A DNA stretch of 43,285 bases from CASQEL01 sp036655975 (GTDB lineage Bacteria; Desulfobacterota; Desulfovibrionia; Desulfovibrionales; Desulfovibrionaceae): assembly GCA_036655975.1 (NCBI GenBank), contig JAVVPD010000008.1, positions 1 through 43,285 of the forward strand, read 5' to 3'. The notes under the pieces were generated by a model. The model was not told the origin of the DNA. It was given only the letters and a program-made list of their open reading frames with translations, and made no database searches. Below are positions 16,534 through 24,099 of the stretch, piece by piece. The stretch's first letter is position 1. Every line of letters starts with the position of its first letter. Both the position numbers and the translations under genes were made by a program.

Positions 16534-17472
16534 TTATTGGGGGAGGGTGAAATCTACGGTCGGGTGAAGCCATTTTGCCAAAATTTCTACGGCTTCAATG
16601 GCACGGGGCCCGGGGCGGGCAAAGGCGTGTTCGTCTACCACAAGGCTTGTGCCTTCACGCAGGGCGCGCAGGCTTTCATAGTGTTTTCTGCTTTCCAGTG
16701 GGGTGGGGGCGGGATTCATGGGCCCTTGCTGAATAAGATAGGCATCGGGGTCATGGCGGATAAGTTCCTCTTCATTCAGGCGCACCACCCGCCCGGGGGT
16801 GGTGATGACATTGCGCCCTCCCGCATGCAGGATGATGTCATTGACGATGGAATCTTGTCCTGCGGCGAGCAAGTTAGGGTAGCGCACCTCATAGATGACG
16901 CGCTTGCGAGGAGTGTTGAGTAAAGCTGTCGCAATGGTGTTGAGGCGTTTTTTCCATTGCTGTGTTAATTGGTCTGCACGTTCTTCCTCGTGGGTGAGAA
17001 CGCCAAGACGCTGTAACACCGCGAATATTTCGTCAAAATTGCCCATTTTAAACATAAGGACGGGAATACCCATGCGGCGTAAAGTCTGACTAATGACGTC
17101 GGCTTCTTGTCGTCCTTCCATTTGTATGACTATGTGGGGCGCGAGAGCGACGATGAGTTCGGGATTGGGGCGCATGTGCGTGCCCACTTCGGGCAAATGG
17201 CGTAAAGCCGGAATGGCTGCATCGGCCTTGGTGCGGGCTATGATGGTGGCGTCAAGCCCCATAGCCAATAACAATTCGTTGAAGGCTCCGTAGAGCGCGA
17301 TAATGCGGGTTGCGGGTTTTTCTAGGGTAACTTCCCATCCGGTGTCATCGCAGACAGTAATGGCCGCGCGGGTCGGGTGGGGGAGCAGAAACAGTAAAAG
17401 TACCACAAGCACCGGGGCAGGCCTGAGGTACGGGGCAGACAGGGTGCGGGAAAACATGGATAGGTGTTTCAT
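16534..17472 (-). CDS. btuF: Corrinoid ABC transporter substrate-binding protein (BtuF-like)
   Basis: A 312-residue periplasmic binding protein of the cobalamin/siderophore (PeripBP_2) type. Residues 1-37 are a signal peptide with a strongly hydrophobic core ending HPTRAA. The mature protein starts ITVCDDTGWEVTLEKPATRIIALYGAFNELLLAMGL and contains RHLPEVGTHMRPNPELIVALAPHIVI and NVITTPGRVVRLNEEELI, standard for this fold: two lobes joined by one long helix. The ligand is inferred from the riboswitch upstream and the corrin methylase downstream. Its first 128 bases overlap the 3' end of btuD in another frame, which is unusually long. No strong ribosome site is seen before the ATG, so coupling to btuD is likely. 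Confidence 0.85.
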   Translation of the reverse strand: MKHLSMFSRTLSAPYLRPAPVLVVLLLFLLPHPTRAAITVCDDTGWEVTLEKPATRIIALYGAFNELLLAMGLDATIIARTKADAAIPALRHLPEVGTHMRPNPELIVALAPHIVIQMEGRQEADVISQTLRRMGIPVLMFKMGNFDEIFAVLQRLGVLTHEEERADQLTQQWKKRLNTIATALLNTPRKRVIYEVRYPNLLAAGQDSIVNDIILHAGGRNVITTPGRVVRLNEEELIRHDPDAYLIQQGPMNPAPTPLESRKHYESLRALREGTSLVVDEHAFARPGPRAIEAVEILAKWLHPTVDFTLPQ

Positions 17473-18184
17473 AGAGCTTACTCAGGTTTTCTTGGGTAAA
17501 AACTTCTGCCACGGGCCCGTCAAAGAGTATACGGCCCTGCTGTAAACCTACCAAACGGGTAGAATACAGCGCGGCAAGGTTCATGTCGTGCATTACGGTG
17601 ACCACACAGGTTCCCGCACGACGGCGCATTTCGAGCAAATCAAATAATTCTTTCATGCGGGCCACGTCCAGCCCTGCCGAAAGTTCGTCCAGGAGCAGTA
17701 CGGGGCTTTCTTGGGCCAGTGCTCGGGCCAGCAGCACTCTTTGGAGTTCTCCGCCCGAAAGTTCCTCAAGAAAGCGTTGGGCTAAATCTTGTGCGCGGGT
17801 AGCGGTGAGCGCGGAATCGGCTGCGGCGTGATCGGCCGCACTGTAGACACCCCACCAAGAAAGATAGGGATAGCGCCCCAGCAATACCATGTCGCGGGCC
17901 TGAAGATGGGGCAGGTGTTCCACCCTTTGGGGTACCACTGCCACCACTTGGGCGCGTTGGCGCGGGCTGAGTTTTGCCAAAGGGGCAGCGTTGGGGCCAC
18001 TGCCCAATTCAATACTCCCGTGCGTGGGGTGGAGCACCCCGGAAAGTGTGCGTAGAAGCGTTGTTTTGCCGCTGCCATTGGGGCCGAGCAGGGCCACGGT
18101 TTCGCCTGCAGTTGCGTGAAAATTGAGCCCGTGCAGCACCCTGCGTGTACCGTAGCCCGCGTGGATGTTGCGGCAGGTGATCAT
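17345..18184 (-). CDS. btuD: Corrinoid ABC transporter ATP-binding protein (BtuD-like)
   Basis: A 279-residue ABC ATPase of the iron/B12 class. It has Walker A GPNGSGKTT (34-42), Q-loop VPQRVEH, signature LSGGELQR (142-149), Walker B VLLLDELSAGLD and the switch histidine in MHDMNLAAL. Walker B has leucine where proline is common, which is tolerated. The frame is open 95 codons upstream, but MITCRNIHAGYG at 18184 is the normal start, and its ATG overlaps the btuC stop (ATGA). The usual C-terminus is near IHVFPHP (about residue 245). Here the frame runs on about 30 Pro/Cys-rich residues into btuF, suggesting loss of the original stop. Confidence 0.92.
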   Translation of the reverse strand: MITCRNIHAGYGTRRVLHGLNFHATAGETVALLGPNGSGKTTLLRTLSGVLHPTHGSIELGSGPNAAPLAKLSPRQRAQVVAVVPQRVEHLPHLQARDMVLLGRYPYLSWWGVYSAADHAAADSALTATRAQDLAQRFLEELSGGELQRVLLARALAQESPVLLLDELSAGLDVARMKELFDLLEMRRRAGTCVVTVMHDMNLAALYSTRLVGLQQGRILFDGPVAEVFTQENLSKLYETPIHVFPHPVCPVPQACPGACGTFTVSAPPPDPRGHYCLR

Positions 18185-19269
18185 GAGCGTTTTCTTCCCT
18201 GCACTAATATGGCGAAAAATGGCCCACCAAGCAGGGCTGTCACCACCCCCACAGGCAATTCTTGCCCGCCAGAAAGGGCGGTGCGGGCCAGCACATCGGC
18301 CCATACCAGCAAAATACCTCCGCCAAACCAAGCACTCCACAGTAGAGGGCCGTGGGCTGCCCCCATGCACAGACGTAAAATATGGGGTACCACTAAACCC
18401 ACAAAGCCGATAACGCCAGCCACAGCCACGCAGCCCGCCGTCATACAGCTGGCCCCCGCGAGAAGCCATAGGCGGGCGCGGCCTACGTTTAAGCCCATCT
18501 GGGTCGCTTGGGTGTCACCCATGGCGAGCACATCTAAGTGGCGCCAATGTAAGGCCACTACTGTGCCGCCGAGCAGCAGGGGAAGAACCAGCAGCGGGGC
18601 ATTGTTCCAGCTCCGGCCCTGAAAACTGCCCATAATCCAGAATACAATGCTGGTGATGGATTCTTCATTCAGGGCTTTGACAAGGGCTACCAGCGCGCCT
18701 AAAAATGTTGCCACAGCTATACCCGCCAGAATGACGTTTTCACGCTGAAAGCTGCCCCCTGTCCGCCCAAGACTCAGGGCCATGAACAGCGCCAGCAGGG
18801 AGCCGCCAAAAGCGGCGAGCGAAACAAGCCCTTCAGATAAAAATCCCAGCGGCGTCAGGTGACTGAACGCGGCAAAGGCGGGCAGTAGTAACAAATTTCC
18901 CCCGAAAGCAATGGCAAGGCTGGCCCCACTGGCTGCTCCGGCGGAAATACCCAGAGTAAAGGGGTCTGCCAGCGGGTTGTGCAACACCCCTTGCAGGGCT
19001 ACCCCAGCCACGGCAAGCCCGCCGCCGCACAGGAGCGAAAGAGCCACCCGCGCTAAACGGATGTCCCCTACCACCAGCAGCAGAGCGGGGTCAACAGAAT
19101 CGCGGGGCAGCAGCCCTAGCGTCACCCCTAACAGGGTGCACACCTGCCTGGGCGCTATGTCCAAAGGGCCAAAGAAGGTTGCCAAAGGGATGGACATGAC
19201 CCATAGACCAGCCACCAGCACCGGTACAAGCCATGTGGGAAAAATATTTTGGGGGATAAACGTTTTCAA
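18181..19269 (-). CDS. btuC: Corrinoid ABC transporter permease (BtuC/FecCD family)
   Basis: A 362-residue inner-membrane permease with about 10 hydrophobic helices. Family signatures: RLARVALSLLCGGGLAVAGVALQGVLHNPLADPFTLGISAGAA, ENVILAGIAVATF, GSFQGRSW and GVIGFVGLVVPHILRL (coupling helix), then PVGVVTALLGGPFFAILV at the end. The frame is open far upstream, but that part is the cobalamin riboswitch and its terminator. The best start is TTG at 19269, 12 bases downstream of GGAG and directly after the terminator; it gives MKTFIPQNIF and a complete first helix. ATG at 19197 would cut that helix. Its stop overlaps the btuD start. Confidence 0.88.
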   Translation of the reverse strand: MKTFIPQNIFPTWLVPVLVAGLWVMSIPLATFFGPLDIAPRQVCTLLGVTLGLLPRDSVDPALLLVVGDIRLARVALSLLCGGGLAVAGVALQGVLHNPLADPFTLGISAGAASGASLAIAFGGNLLLLPAFAAFSHLTPLGFLSEGLVSLAAFGGSLLALFMALSLGRTGGSFQRENVILAGIAVATFLGALVALVKALNEESITSIVFWIMGSFQGRSWNNAPLLVLPLLLGGTVVALHWRHLDVLAMGDTQATQMGLNVGRARLWLLAGASCMTAGCVAVAGVIGFVGLVVPHILRLCMGAAHGPLLWSAWFGGGILLVWADVLARTALSGGQELPVGVVTALLGGPFFAILVQGRKRS

Positions 19270-19281
19270 AAAGTGGACTCC

Positions 19282-19315
19282 GAAAATAAAAAACCCCCCA
19301 CAATAGTGTGGAGGG
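19282..19315 (-). terminator. Expression-platform terminator of the cobalamin riboswitch
   Basis: On the minus strand CCCTCCACA and TGTGGGGGG (19307-19315 with 19294-19302, one wobble) form a stem with a 4-base loop, followed by TTTTTTATTTT. It lies between the aptamer and btuC, so control is by premature termination. Confidence 0.8.
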
Positions 19316-19406
19316 AGGGGCCGTTTTGCCTCCGTCCTTCGCGCAAAATCCCGTTGCAGCGGACGATATGCCCAATACCCGAAAAAAAGGTGACAGAGCA
19401 TAAGAA

Positions 19407-19566
19407 GCGTGTGGCAGGTCTTCCGACTGAGCTCCAACATTCCAGCCTTCCCGTTTCCAGTGGCAGCATGTGTATACATGGGAATATTGTTCAAAGCATT
19501 ACGGCGGCGGGTCCGTTCCTGAGTGACACAGGATTCCCTCTTAAGCCCACAAGGGCACCTACACGC
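19407..19566 (-). promoter_or_regulatory. Cobalamin (AdoCbl-type) riboswitch aptamer
   Basis: The minus strand shows the conserved order of a B12 aptamer: closing stem GCGTGT / ACACGC at the ends (19566-19561 with 19412-19407), AGGTGCC, AAGAGGGAA, the core GAACGGACCCGCCGCCGTAA region, GCCACTGG, GGGAAGG, and a perfect B12 box AGTCGGAAGACCTGCC at 19428-19413. When it binds cobalamin the downstream terminator should form and shut off btuC-btuD-btuF-cbiL. Confidence 0.93.
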
Positions 19567-19578
19567 GAATAAGTAAAT

Positions 19579-19607
19579 AACATATATTTTTGATGCATCG
19601 CTGTCAA
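19579..19607 (-). promoter_or_regulatory. Sigma-70-type promoter of the cobalamin operon
   Basis: On the minus strand TTGACA (19607-19602), a 17-bp spacer and TATGTT (19584-19579). Transcription would start about 6-10 bases before the aptamer stem, which is the right place. Confidence 0.7.
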
Positions 19608-19695
19608 TGTGCAATGCCGAAATGCTCTCCCAAATACCAGGGATACTCCTCACCTATCCCGCAATATTCTCCTGCTATAGAGCCTGTCTGATCAA

Positions 19696-19721
19696 GCTGG
19701 GGTGAGCCACGCCCCCCCAGC
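19696..19721 (-). terminator. Weak terminator-like hairpin after tdh
   Basis: GCTGGGG / CCCCAGC (19721-19715 with 19702-19696) forms a 7-bp stem, 29 bases past the tdh stop. The tail TTGATC is poor in T, so termination would be weak. I see no other structure in the 143 bases between tdh and the B12 promoter. Confidence 0.3.
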
Positions 19722-19749
19722 CTATAGGCATATTTCCCCTCTTGGCGTG

Positions 19750-20775
19750 TTAGCACCAATCTAAAATAACCTTGCCGGAGTGCCCAGAACACATGGCGTC
19801 AAATCCTTTTTGAAAGTCGTCAACGGGGAAACGGTGCGTGATGATGGGCTGGATGTTGAGGCCAGACTGTACCAGTGCCGCCATTTTGTACCACGTTTCA
19901 AACATCTCCCGCCCGTAAATACCTTTGATGAGCAGCCCCTTGAATACGACGTTGTTCCAGTCAATGGACATACCCTGCGGCGGAATGCCCAGCATAGCCA
20001 CCTTGGCACCGTGATTCATGGATTCAAGCATGCTATTGAAGGCTTGGGGGGAACCGGACATTTCTAGCCCCACATCAAAGCCTTCAGTCATTTTTAGCTC
20101 CACCATGACATCGTGCAGTTTTTCCGTGCGGACATTCACCGCCCGAGTAATCCCCATGGAAAGGGCCAGCTCCAGGCGGTAGTCGTTGATGTCGGTAATC
20201 ACCACATGACGCGCGCCCACATGCCTGCAGATAGCCGCCGCCATAATACCAATGGGGCCGGCACCGGTAATCAGCACGTCTTCGCCCACAAGATCAAAGG
20301 ACAGGGCCGTGTGTACCGCGTTGCCGAGCGGATCAAAAATGGAGGCTACTTCGTCAGAAATATTGTCGGGCAGTTTAAAGGCATTAAAGGCGGGGATAAC
20401 AAGATATTCTGCAAAACAGCCCGGGCGGTTGACACCCACGCCCACGGTATTGCGGCACAAATGTGTTCTTCCGGCCCGACAATTGCGGCAGTGCCCGCAG
20501 GTGATATGCCCTTCCCCAGAAACCCGATCGCCCACTTTGTACCCGCGCACTTCTTTACCCACGGCAACAATTTCCCCCGCATATTCGTGCCCAACGACCA
20601 TCGGCACCTTGATGACGTTCTGGGCCCACGGATCCCAGGTGTAAATATGCACATCCGTTCCACAAATGGCGGTTTTGTGGATTTTAATCATGATGTCATT
20701 ATGCCCGTAGTCCGGTTCGGGTACCTCGGTCATCCAGATGCCTTCTTCCGCCTTGAGCTTTGCCAATGCTTTCAT
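19750..20775 (-). CDS. tdh: L-threonine 3-dehydrogenase
   Basis: A 341-residue zinc-dependent alcohol dehydrogenase family enzyme that oxidises L-threonine with NAD+ to 2-amino-3-ketobutyrate. The catalytic zinc residues Cys38 (ICGTD), His63 and Glu64 (GHEYAG) and the four structural zinc cysteines 93, 96, 99 and 107 sit at the same numbers as in E. coli Tdh. The NAD fold has GAGPIGIMAAAICRH. The ATG at 20775 has AGGAG; the frame extends a little upstream but the added residues are not part of the family. It follows kbl by 29 bases in one operon. Confidence 0.97.
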   Translation of the reverse strand: MKALAKLKAEEGIWMTEVPEPDYGHNDIMIKIHKTAICGTDVHIYTWDPWAQNVIKVPMVVGHEYAGEIVAVGKEVRGYKVGDRVSGEGHITCGHCRNCRAGRTHLCRNTVGVGVNRPGCFAEYLVIPAFNAFKLPDNISDEVASIFDPLGNAVHTALSFDLVGEDVLITGAGPIGIMAAAICRHVGARHVVITDINDYRLELALSMGITRAVNVRTEKLHDVMVELKMTEGFDVGLEMSGSPQAFNSMLESMNHGAKVAMLGIPPQGMSIDWNNVVFKGLLIKGIYGREMFETWYKMAALVQSGLNIQPIITHRFPVDDFQKGFDAMCSGHSGKVILDWC

Positions 20776-20804
20776 ATATATCTCCTGACAAGTCTGCAAT
20801 AAAA

Positions 20805-22001
20805 TTATGCAATGATTCCTAGCTGCTTTCCGATGCGGATAAAGGCAGACACGGCATGTTCGATCTGTTCTGGGCTATGTCCGGCAGACATTTGGGTACG
20901 GATTCGGGCTTGGCCCTTGGGTACCACGGGGAAGAAAAATCCGGTAACATAAATCCCTTCAGCCAATAGGCGGGTGGCAAATTCTTGCGCCAATTTGGCA
21001 TCGCCCAGCATTACCGGAATTATAGCGTGGTCGGCACCGGCAAGGGTAAAGCCCGCCGCGCTCATTTTTTCGCGGAACAGGCGTGCGTTGCGCCACAAAC
21101 GCGCCCGCAGCTCATCACCCTGCTCCAAGAGTTCCAGCACTTTGCGCGAGGCTGCCACAATGGCGGGTGCCAGAGAATTGGAAAAAAGATAGGGGCGCGA
21201 ACGCTGACGCAGCATGGCGACCACCTCTTTGCGGGCCGCCGTGTAGCCCCCAGAGGCACCGCCCAAGGCTTTGCCCAAGGTTCCGGTGATGATATCCACG
21301 CGATGGAGTACCCCACAATATTCGTGCGTTCCCCGCCCGTGTTTACCCACAAAGCCGACGGCGTGGGAGTCGTCCACCATGACCAGCGCGCCGTAAACCT
21401 CTGCCAGATCACAAATGCCTTTGAGGTTGGCGATAAGCCCGTCCATGGAAAATACGCCGTCCGTGGCGATGAGCATATGCCGCGCGCCGTCAGCCTTGGC
21501 TTGTTGGAGCTGTTTTTCTAATTCGACCATATTGTTGTTGGCGTAGCGATAGCGTTTGGCCTTGCATAAACGCACACCGTCGATGATGGAGGCGTGGTTT
21601 AAGGCATCGGAAATAATGGCGTCTTCAGCACTGAGCAGGCTTTCAAACAGCCCGCCGTTGGCGTCAAAGCACGAAGAATATAAAATACTGTCTTCCGTGC
21701 CGAGAAAGGCGGCGAGTTCTTGTTCCAGCAGGCGGTGGGTGTTTTGGGTTCCACAGATAAAGCGCACCGAAGCCATGCCGAAGCCGTGCGAATCCATGCC
21801 TTGTTGTGCGGCTTTGATGACTGCAGGGTGATTGGCAAGCCCCAGATAGTTGTTGGCGCAAAAATTGATAACCTGTGTGCCGCCTTCCACGGTAATGGCG
21901 GTTTGCTGGGCGGAAGTAATAATACGTTCTTCCTTGAAGAGGCCTTCCGCACGGAGCCCGTCAAGCTGATCGGCAAGTTGTTGATAAAAGTCCTGGGACA
22001 T
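20805..22001 (-). CDS. kbl: 2-amino-3-ketobutyrate CoA ligase (glycine C-acetyltransferase)
   Basis: A 398-residue PLP enzyme of the alpha-oxoamine synthase family. It cleaves 2-amino-3-ketobutyrate with CoA to glycine and acetyl-CoA, the second step of threonine catabolism after Tdh. The PLP lysine is Lys244 in GTLGKALGGASGG, exactly as in E. coli. Other landmarks are INFCANNYLGLANHP, DALNHASIIDG and VMVDDSHAVGFVG. The frame is open 40 codons further up, but the start MSQDFYQQLADQLDGL at 22001 has GGAG and matches the family. It is transcribed ahead of tdh from a promoter at 22108-22136. Confidence 0.97.
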   Translation of the reverse strand: MSQDFYQQLADQLDGLRAEGLFKEERIITSAQQTAITVEGGTQVINFCANNYLGLANHPAVIKAAQQGMDSHGFGMASVRFICGTQNTHRLLEQELAAFLGTEDSILYSSCFDANGGLFESLLSAEDAIISDALNHASIIDGVRLCKAKRYRYANNNMVELEKQLQQAKADGARHMLIATDGVFSMDGLIANLKGICDLAEVYGALVMVDDSHAVGFVGKHGRGTHEYCGVLHRVDIITGTLGKALGGASGGYTAARKEVVAMLRQRSRPYLFSNSLAPAIVAASRKVLELLEQGDELRARLWRNARLFREKMSAAGFTLAGADHAIIPVMLGDAKLAQEFATRLLAEGIYVTGFFFPVVPKGQARIRTQMSAGHSPEQIEHAVSAFIRIGKQLGIIA

Positions 22002-22107
22002 AGTGTTCTCCTTCGCAAAAAAGTATGCCGTCAGCGGTGTGGGCGTGGCGGTAGGCGTGTACGCAGCAACAATGTTTTTTCGTAACAGACGTTCACCAGA
22101 CACGGCA

Positions 22108-22136
22108 ATCATAAAGGCCAAGCTGCCCGGCGTAAA
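22108..22136 (-). promoter_or_regulatory. Candidate promoter of kbl-tdh
   Basis: On the minus strand TTTACG (22136-22131), a 17-bp spacer and TATGAT (22113-22108). The leader would be about 100 nt. I could not recognise a known riboswitch in it. Confidence 0.45.
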
Positions 22137-22143
22137 GGCCCCT

Positions 22144-22169
22144 CGGCAGGGCTATGCCGGATTTTTTTT
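22144..22169 (+). terminator. Terminator-like hairpin on the strand opposite to all nearby genes
   Basis: CGGCA / TGCCG (22144-22148 with 22155-22159) followed by ATTTTTTTT read on the plus strand. No plus-strand gene lies upstream, so it would only make sense for an antisense or small RNA across the kbl leader. The stem is short. Confidence 0.25.
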
Positions 22170-22194
22170 GATTCTGGAAAGAGGGGGGCGGGAG

Positions 22195-22223
22195 AAAAAA
22201 AGGGGGAACCTTGCGGCCCCCCT
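22195..22223 (-). terminator. Terminator of the porin gene
   Basis: On the minus strand AGGGGGG and CCCCC (about 22223-22217 with 22206-22202) with an inner GG/CC pair, followed by seven Ts. It stands 150 bases after the porin stop, beyond the repeat element, so the repeat is transcribed. Confidence 0.75.
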
Positions 22224-22261
22224 CTGTATGCATATCTAGGAAAGGATTAGAGCCTTTTGCT

Positions 22262-22374
22262 ATTGAAAATAGCTAAATGCTCTGGCGACGAGAAGCGTCG
22301 CCCGCCCCTTAGGCGCAGGCGAAATTTACTTTCGCCGTAGCGCGCCGGGGGGAGCGTCTGGAATTTAAAATGCT
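22262..22374 (-). repeat. Dispersed hairpin repeat, copy A
   Basis: Read on the minus strand, this copy begins directly after the porin stop codon with AGCATTTT and matches 27711-27810 at roughly 90 per cent by eye over about 100 bases. It contains GGCGAAA-gtaaa-TTTCGCC (7-bp stem), GGCGACG-cttct-CGTCGCC (7-bp stem, with changed but still paired bases relative to copy B) and a tail AGCATTTAGCTATTTTCAAT that also occurs at 7173-7192. No open reading frame is conserved. Confidence 0.85.
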
Positions 22375-23910
22375 TTAGAAGCTGTAGGTAAAGAACACTT
22401 CAGCTTTGTAGCCGTCACCCTTGGAGAAGGGAGTGGCACTCTTCTGGTAGCTGCGCTTCCAAGTATCACGGTCCACACCATTGACGATGTAGCCCAAGTT
22501 GACATCCATCTTCAGGTTATCATAAATCTTGTAGGTGTTGTCCAAGTTGAATTCCAACAAATAGTCGTTGGTGGTCAGGTAGAAGCCGTCCCCGCCACCC
22601 ACATTTTGGAAAGCTGCCTGAGAATTATTGGCGTATTTCACATTGGACACATCATTGGTGCCGCCCCAATAGGCGATGCGGAAGGTGTGCTTGAGGTCTT
22701 CCAAGAAGGTGATGTCCTTCAGTTGTGCGCCAATGCCCCATGTGCCCGCGTAGTTCAGCATCAGGTCGTAATCAGAGCCGCCCGTGGTGCCCCAGCCGTT
22801 CACAGGGTCATCCCCCATGAAGGAGGTGAAGTTACCGCAAGGGGAAATGGCGGGCATACGTTCGGAACCGTTTTTCACGTTGCCGTCGTCGCCGGAACCG
22901 TACCATGCGAATAAGCCGGGGGTCATCCATTCCATTTTGTATTCGGCAAGACCTTTCACCAACCAGCCGGAGCGCTGCGAATTGGCGCGAACATTCTGAC
23001 CGGTCTTTTCGTTGGTGGTGTCGTACTTACCAAAGCCCGCAGCAGAACCGTAGTTGAGATCCAATTCAAAATTGAAAGGATCAAGGGCGGTAACAACAAT
23101 GGGCAAACCCGCAAAGAACATATCGCTGTAGGCGCGGTTTTTACGCAGATTATCACCGTGATTTACAAAATTAAAAGGCAGTGTGCCGTTGTATGCGTAA
23201 GGAGCTGATTTACCAAGTTTTTCCATGCCACCCAAAGCATTTTTACCCGCCGCGCCGTACATGACCCAAGGGGTCACTTTCCAGCCGTCCATGGTTACGG
23301 GCAGCATCAAACCGAATAAGTCTACGTTATCAAGGAAGTTAGCAGGGTTGCCGTGGCTTAAGTCCTTGCCATCTTTGTCTTTGGCTGTGTAATTGTCATT
23401 GTAAGGACGGGCCCACAATGCGGTAAGGGTCACTGTTTCGTTGAATTTGTAGCTGGCGGTGATGCCGGCCACGTCGTCGTCCAGAATGGACGAGCCACCC
23501 GCCGCGTTGGGCAGGGTTACGCCCTGCAAGCCCATGCGGAACTGGAGATCGGTCTGGGGCACTGTCCAGTCAAGGTAGGCGCGCTTCACTTCTACAACGG
23601 TACCGTCCGCGCCCAAAGCACCACCGGAAGCGGCATTACCCCATTTTTGGTCGCCGATTTCAAAAAATACTGTTCCGGACAACGCTTCCGAAGCTACGGC
23701 GTCCATCTGCAAGCGCACACGTTGTGCCGCGCGGAAGGTGTCATTGCCGTAGTTTTGTCTGCCCTTGTCGTCTTTTTTCATAAAGTTGGAGTCAGCCGCG
23801 CCGAAACCAAAAATCCACTGCCCTTTCGCGTTAAAATCAATGGCAGAGGCGCCGGTGGCTGCCCCAAAAACCAGACCAGCGGCCAGTACGAGAGTCATAA
23901 TGCGTTTCAT
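22375..23910 (-). CDS. Outer-membrane porin (Desulfovibrio homotrimeric porin type)
   Basis: A 511-residue porin. MKRIMTLVLAAGLVFGAATGASA is the signal peptide (23 residues) before IDFNAKGQWIFGFG. The mature sequence is a run of amphipathic strands with aromatic girdles, for example RVRLQMDAVASEALSGTVFF, DLQFRMGLQGVTLPN, GITASYKFNETVTLTALWA, YDLMLNYAGTWGIGAQL, TFRIAYWGG and a closing AEVFFTYSF ending in phenylalanine. Size, the DFNAKGQW start and the LDDDVAGI region are typical of the abundant porins of Desulfovibrio, which let sulfate and other small solutes cross the outer membrane. The frame is open 25 codons upstream, but the ATG at 23910 with GGAAGG and a signal peptide is clear. Base composition is like its neighbours. 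Confidence 0.93.
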   Translation of the reverse strand: MKRIMTLVLAAGLVFGAATGASAIDFNAKGQWIFGFGAADSNFMKKDDKGRQNYGNDTFRAAQRVRLQMDAVASEALSGTVFFEIGDQKWGNAASGGALGADGTVVEVKRAYLDWTVPQTDLQFRMGLQGVTLPNAAGGSSILDDDVAGITASYKFNETVTLTALWARPYNDNYTAKDKDGKDLSHGNPANFLDNVDLFGLMLPVTMDGWKVTPWVMYGAAGKNALGGMEKLGKSAPYAYNGTLPFNFVNHGDNLRKNRAYSDMFFAGLPIVVTALDPFNFELDLNYGSAAGFGKYDTTNEKTGQNVRANSQRSGWLVKGLAEYKMEWMTPGLFAWYGSGDDGNVKNGSERMPAISPCGNFTSFMGDDPVNGWGTTGGSDYDLMLNYAGTWGIGAQLKDITFLEDLKHTFRIAYWGGTNDVSNVKYANNSQAAFQNVGGGDGFYLTTNDYLLEFNLDNTYKIYDNLKMDVNLGYIVNGVDRDTWKRSYQKSATPFSKGDGYKAEVFFTYSF

Positions 23911-23938
23911 AGCAAACCTTCCTTTCCGTCCAATGTGA

Positions 23939-23962
23939 TTAAATGTCCAACCATGTAGCCAT
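23939..23962 (-). CDS. Possible 7-codon leader peptide upstream of the porin
   Basis: In the porin leader the minus strand reads GGAGGAGCAAC then ATG GCT ACA TGG TTG GAC ATT TAA (MATWLDI). The ribosome site is stronger than that of the porin itself, and the frame closes 28 bases before the porin ATG. It could be a regulatory leader peptide. Chance is possible for so short a frame. Confidence 0.3.
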   Translation of the reverse strand: MATWLDI

Positions 23963-24036
23963 GTTGCTCCTCCGACGGGCAGCATGAATCAAAAATCGCC
24001 TAAGACTTTTATTCTTTACGGTATAATAACTCAAAA

Positions 24037-24078
24037 CACAAGGGATTTAGTAAAAAAAACTTTACTAAATCCCTTGTG
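24037..24078 (-). terminator. Terminator with a perfect 18-bp stem after the zinc-ribbon gene
   Basis: An 18-base arm at 24037-24054 (CACAAGGG...TAGTAAA) is perfectly inverted at 24061-24078, with a 6-base loop. On the minus strand TTTTGAG follows. It ends the rsfS-gpmI transcript before the porin gene and is longer than usual for an intrinsic terminator. Confidence 0.75.
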
Positions 24079-24099
24079 ATAAACCGTTGTAAAATTGTA

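Noticed and set aside
19273..19653. Extension of btuC upstream to 19653
   Set aside because: That part is the cobalamin riboswitch and its terminator, so it is not protein coding.
22003..22239. 78-residue plus-strand frame with a hydrophobic start in the kbl leader
   Set aside because: GTG start without a ribosome site, and it runs through the porin terminator region.
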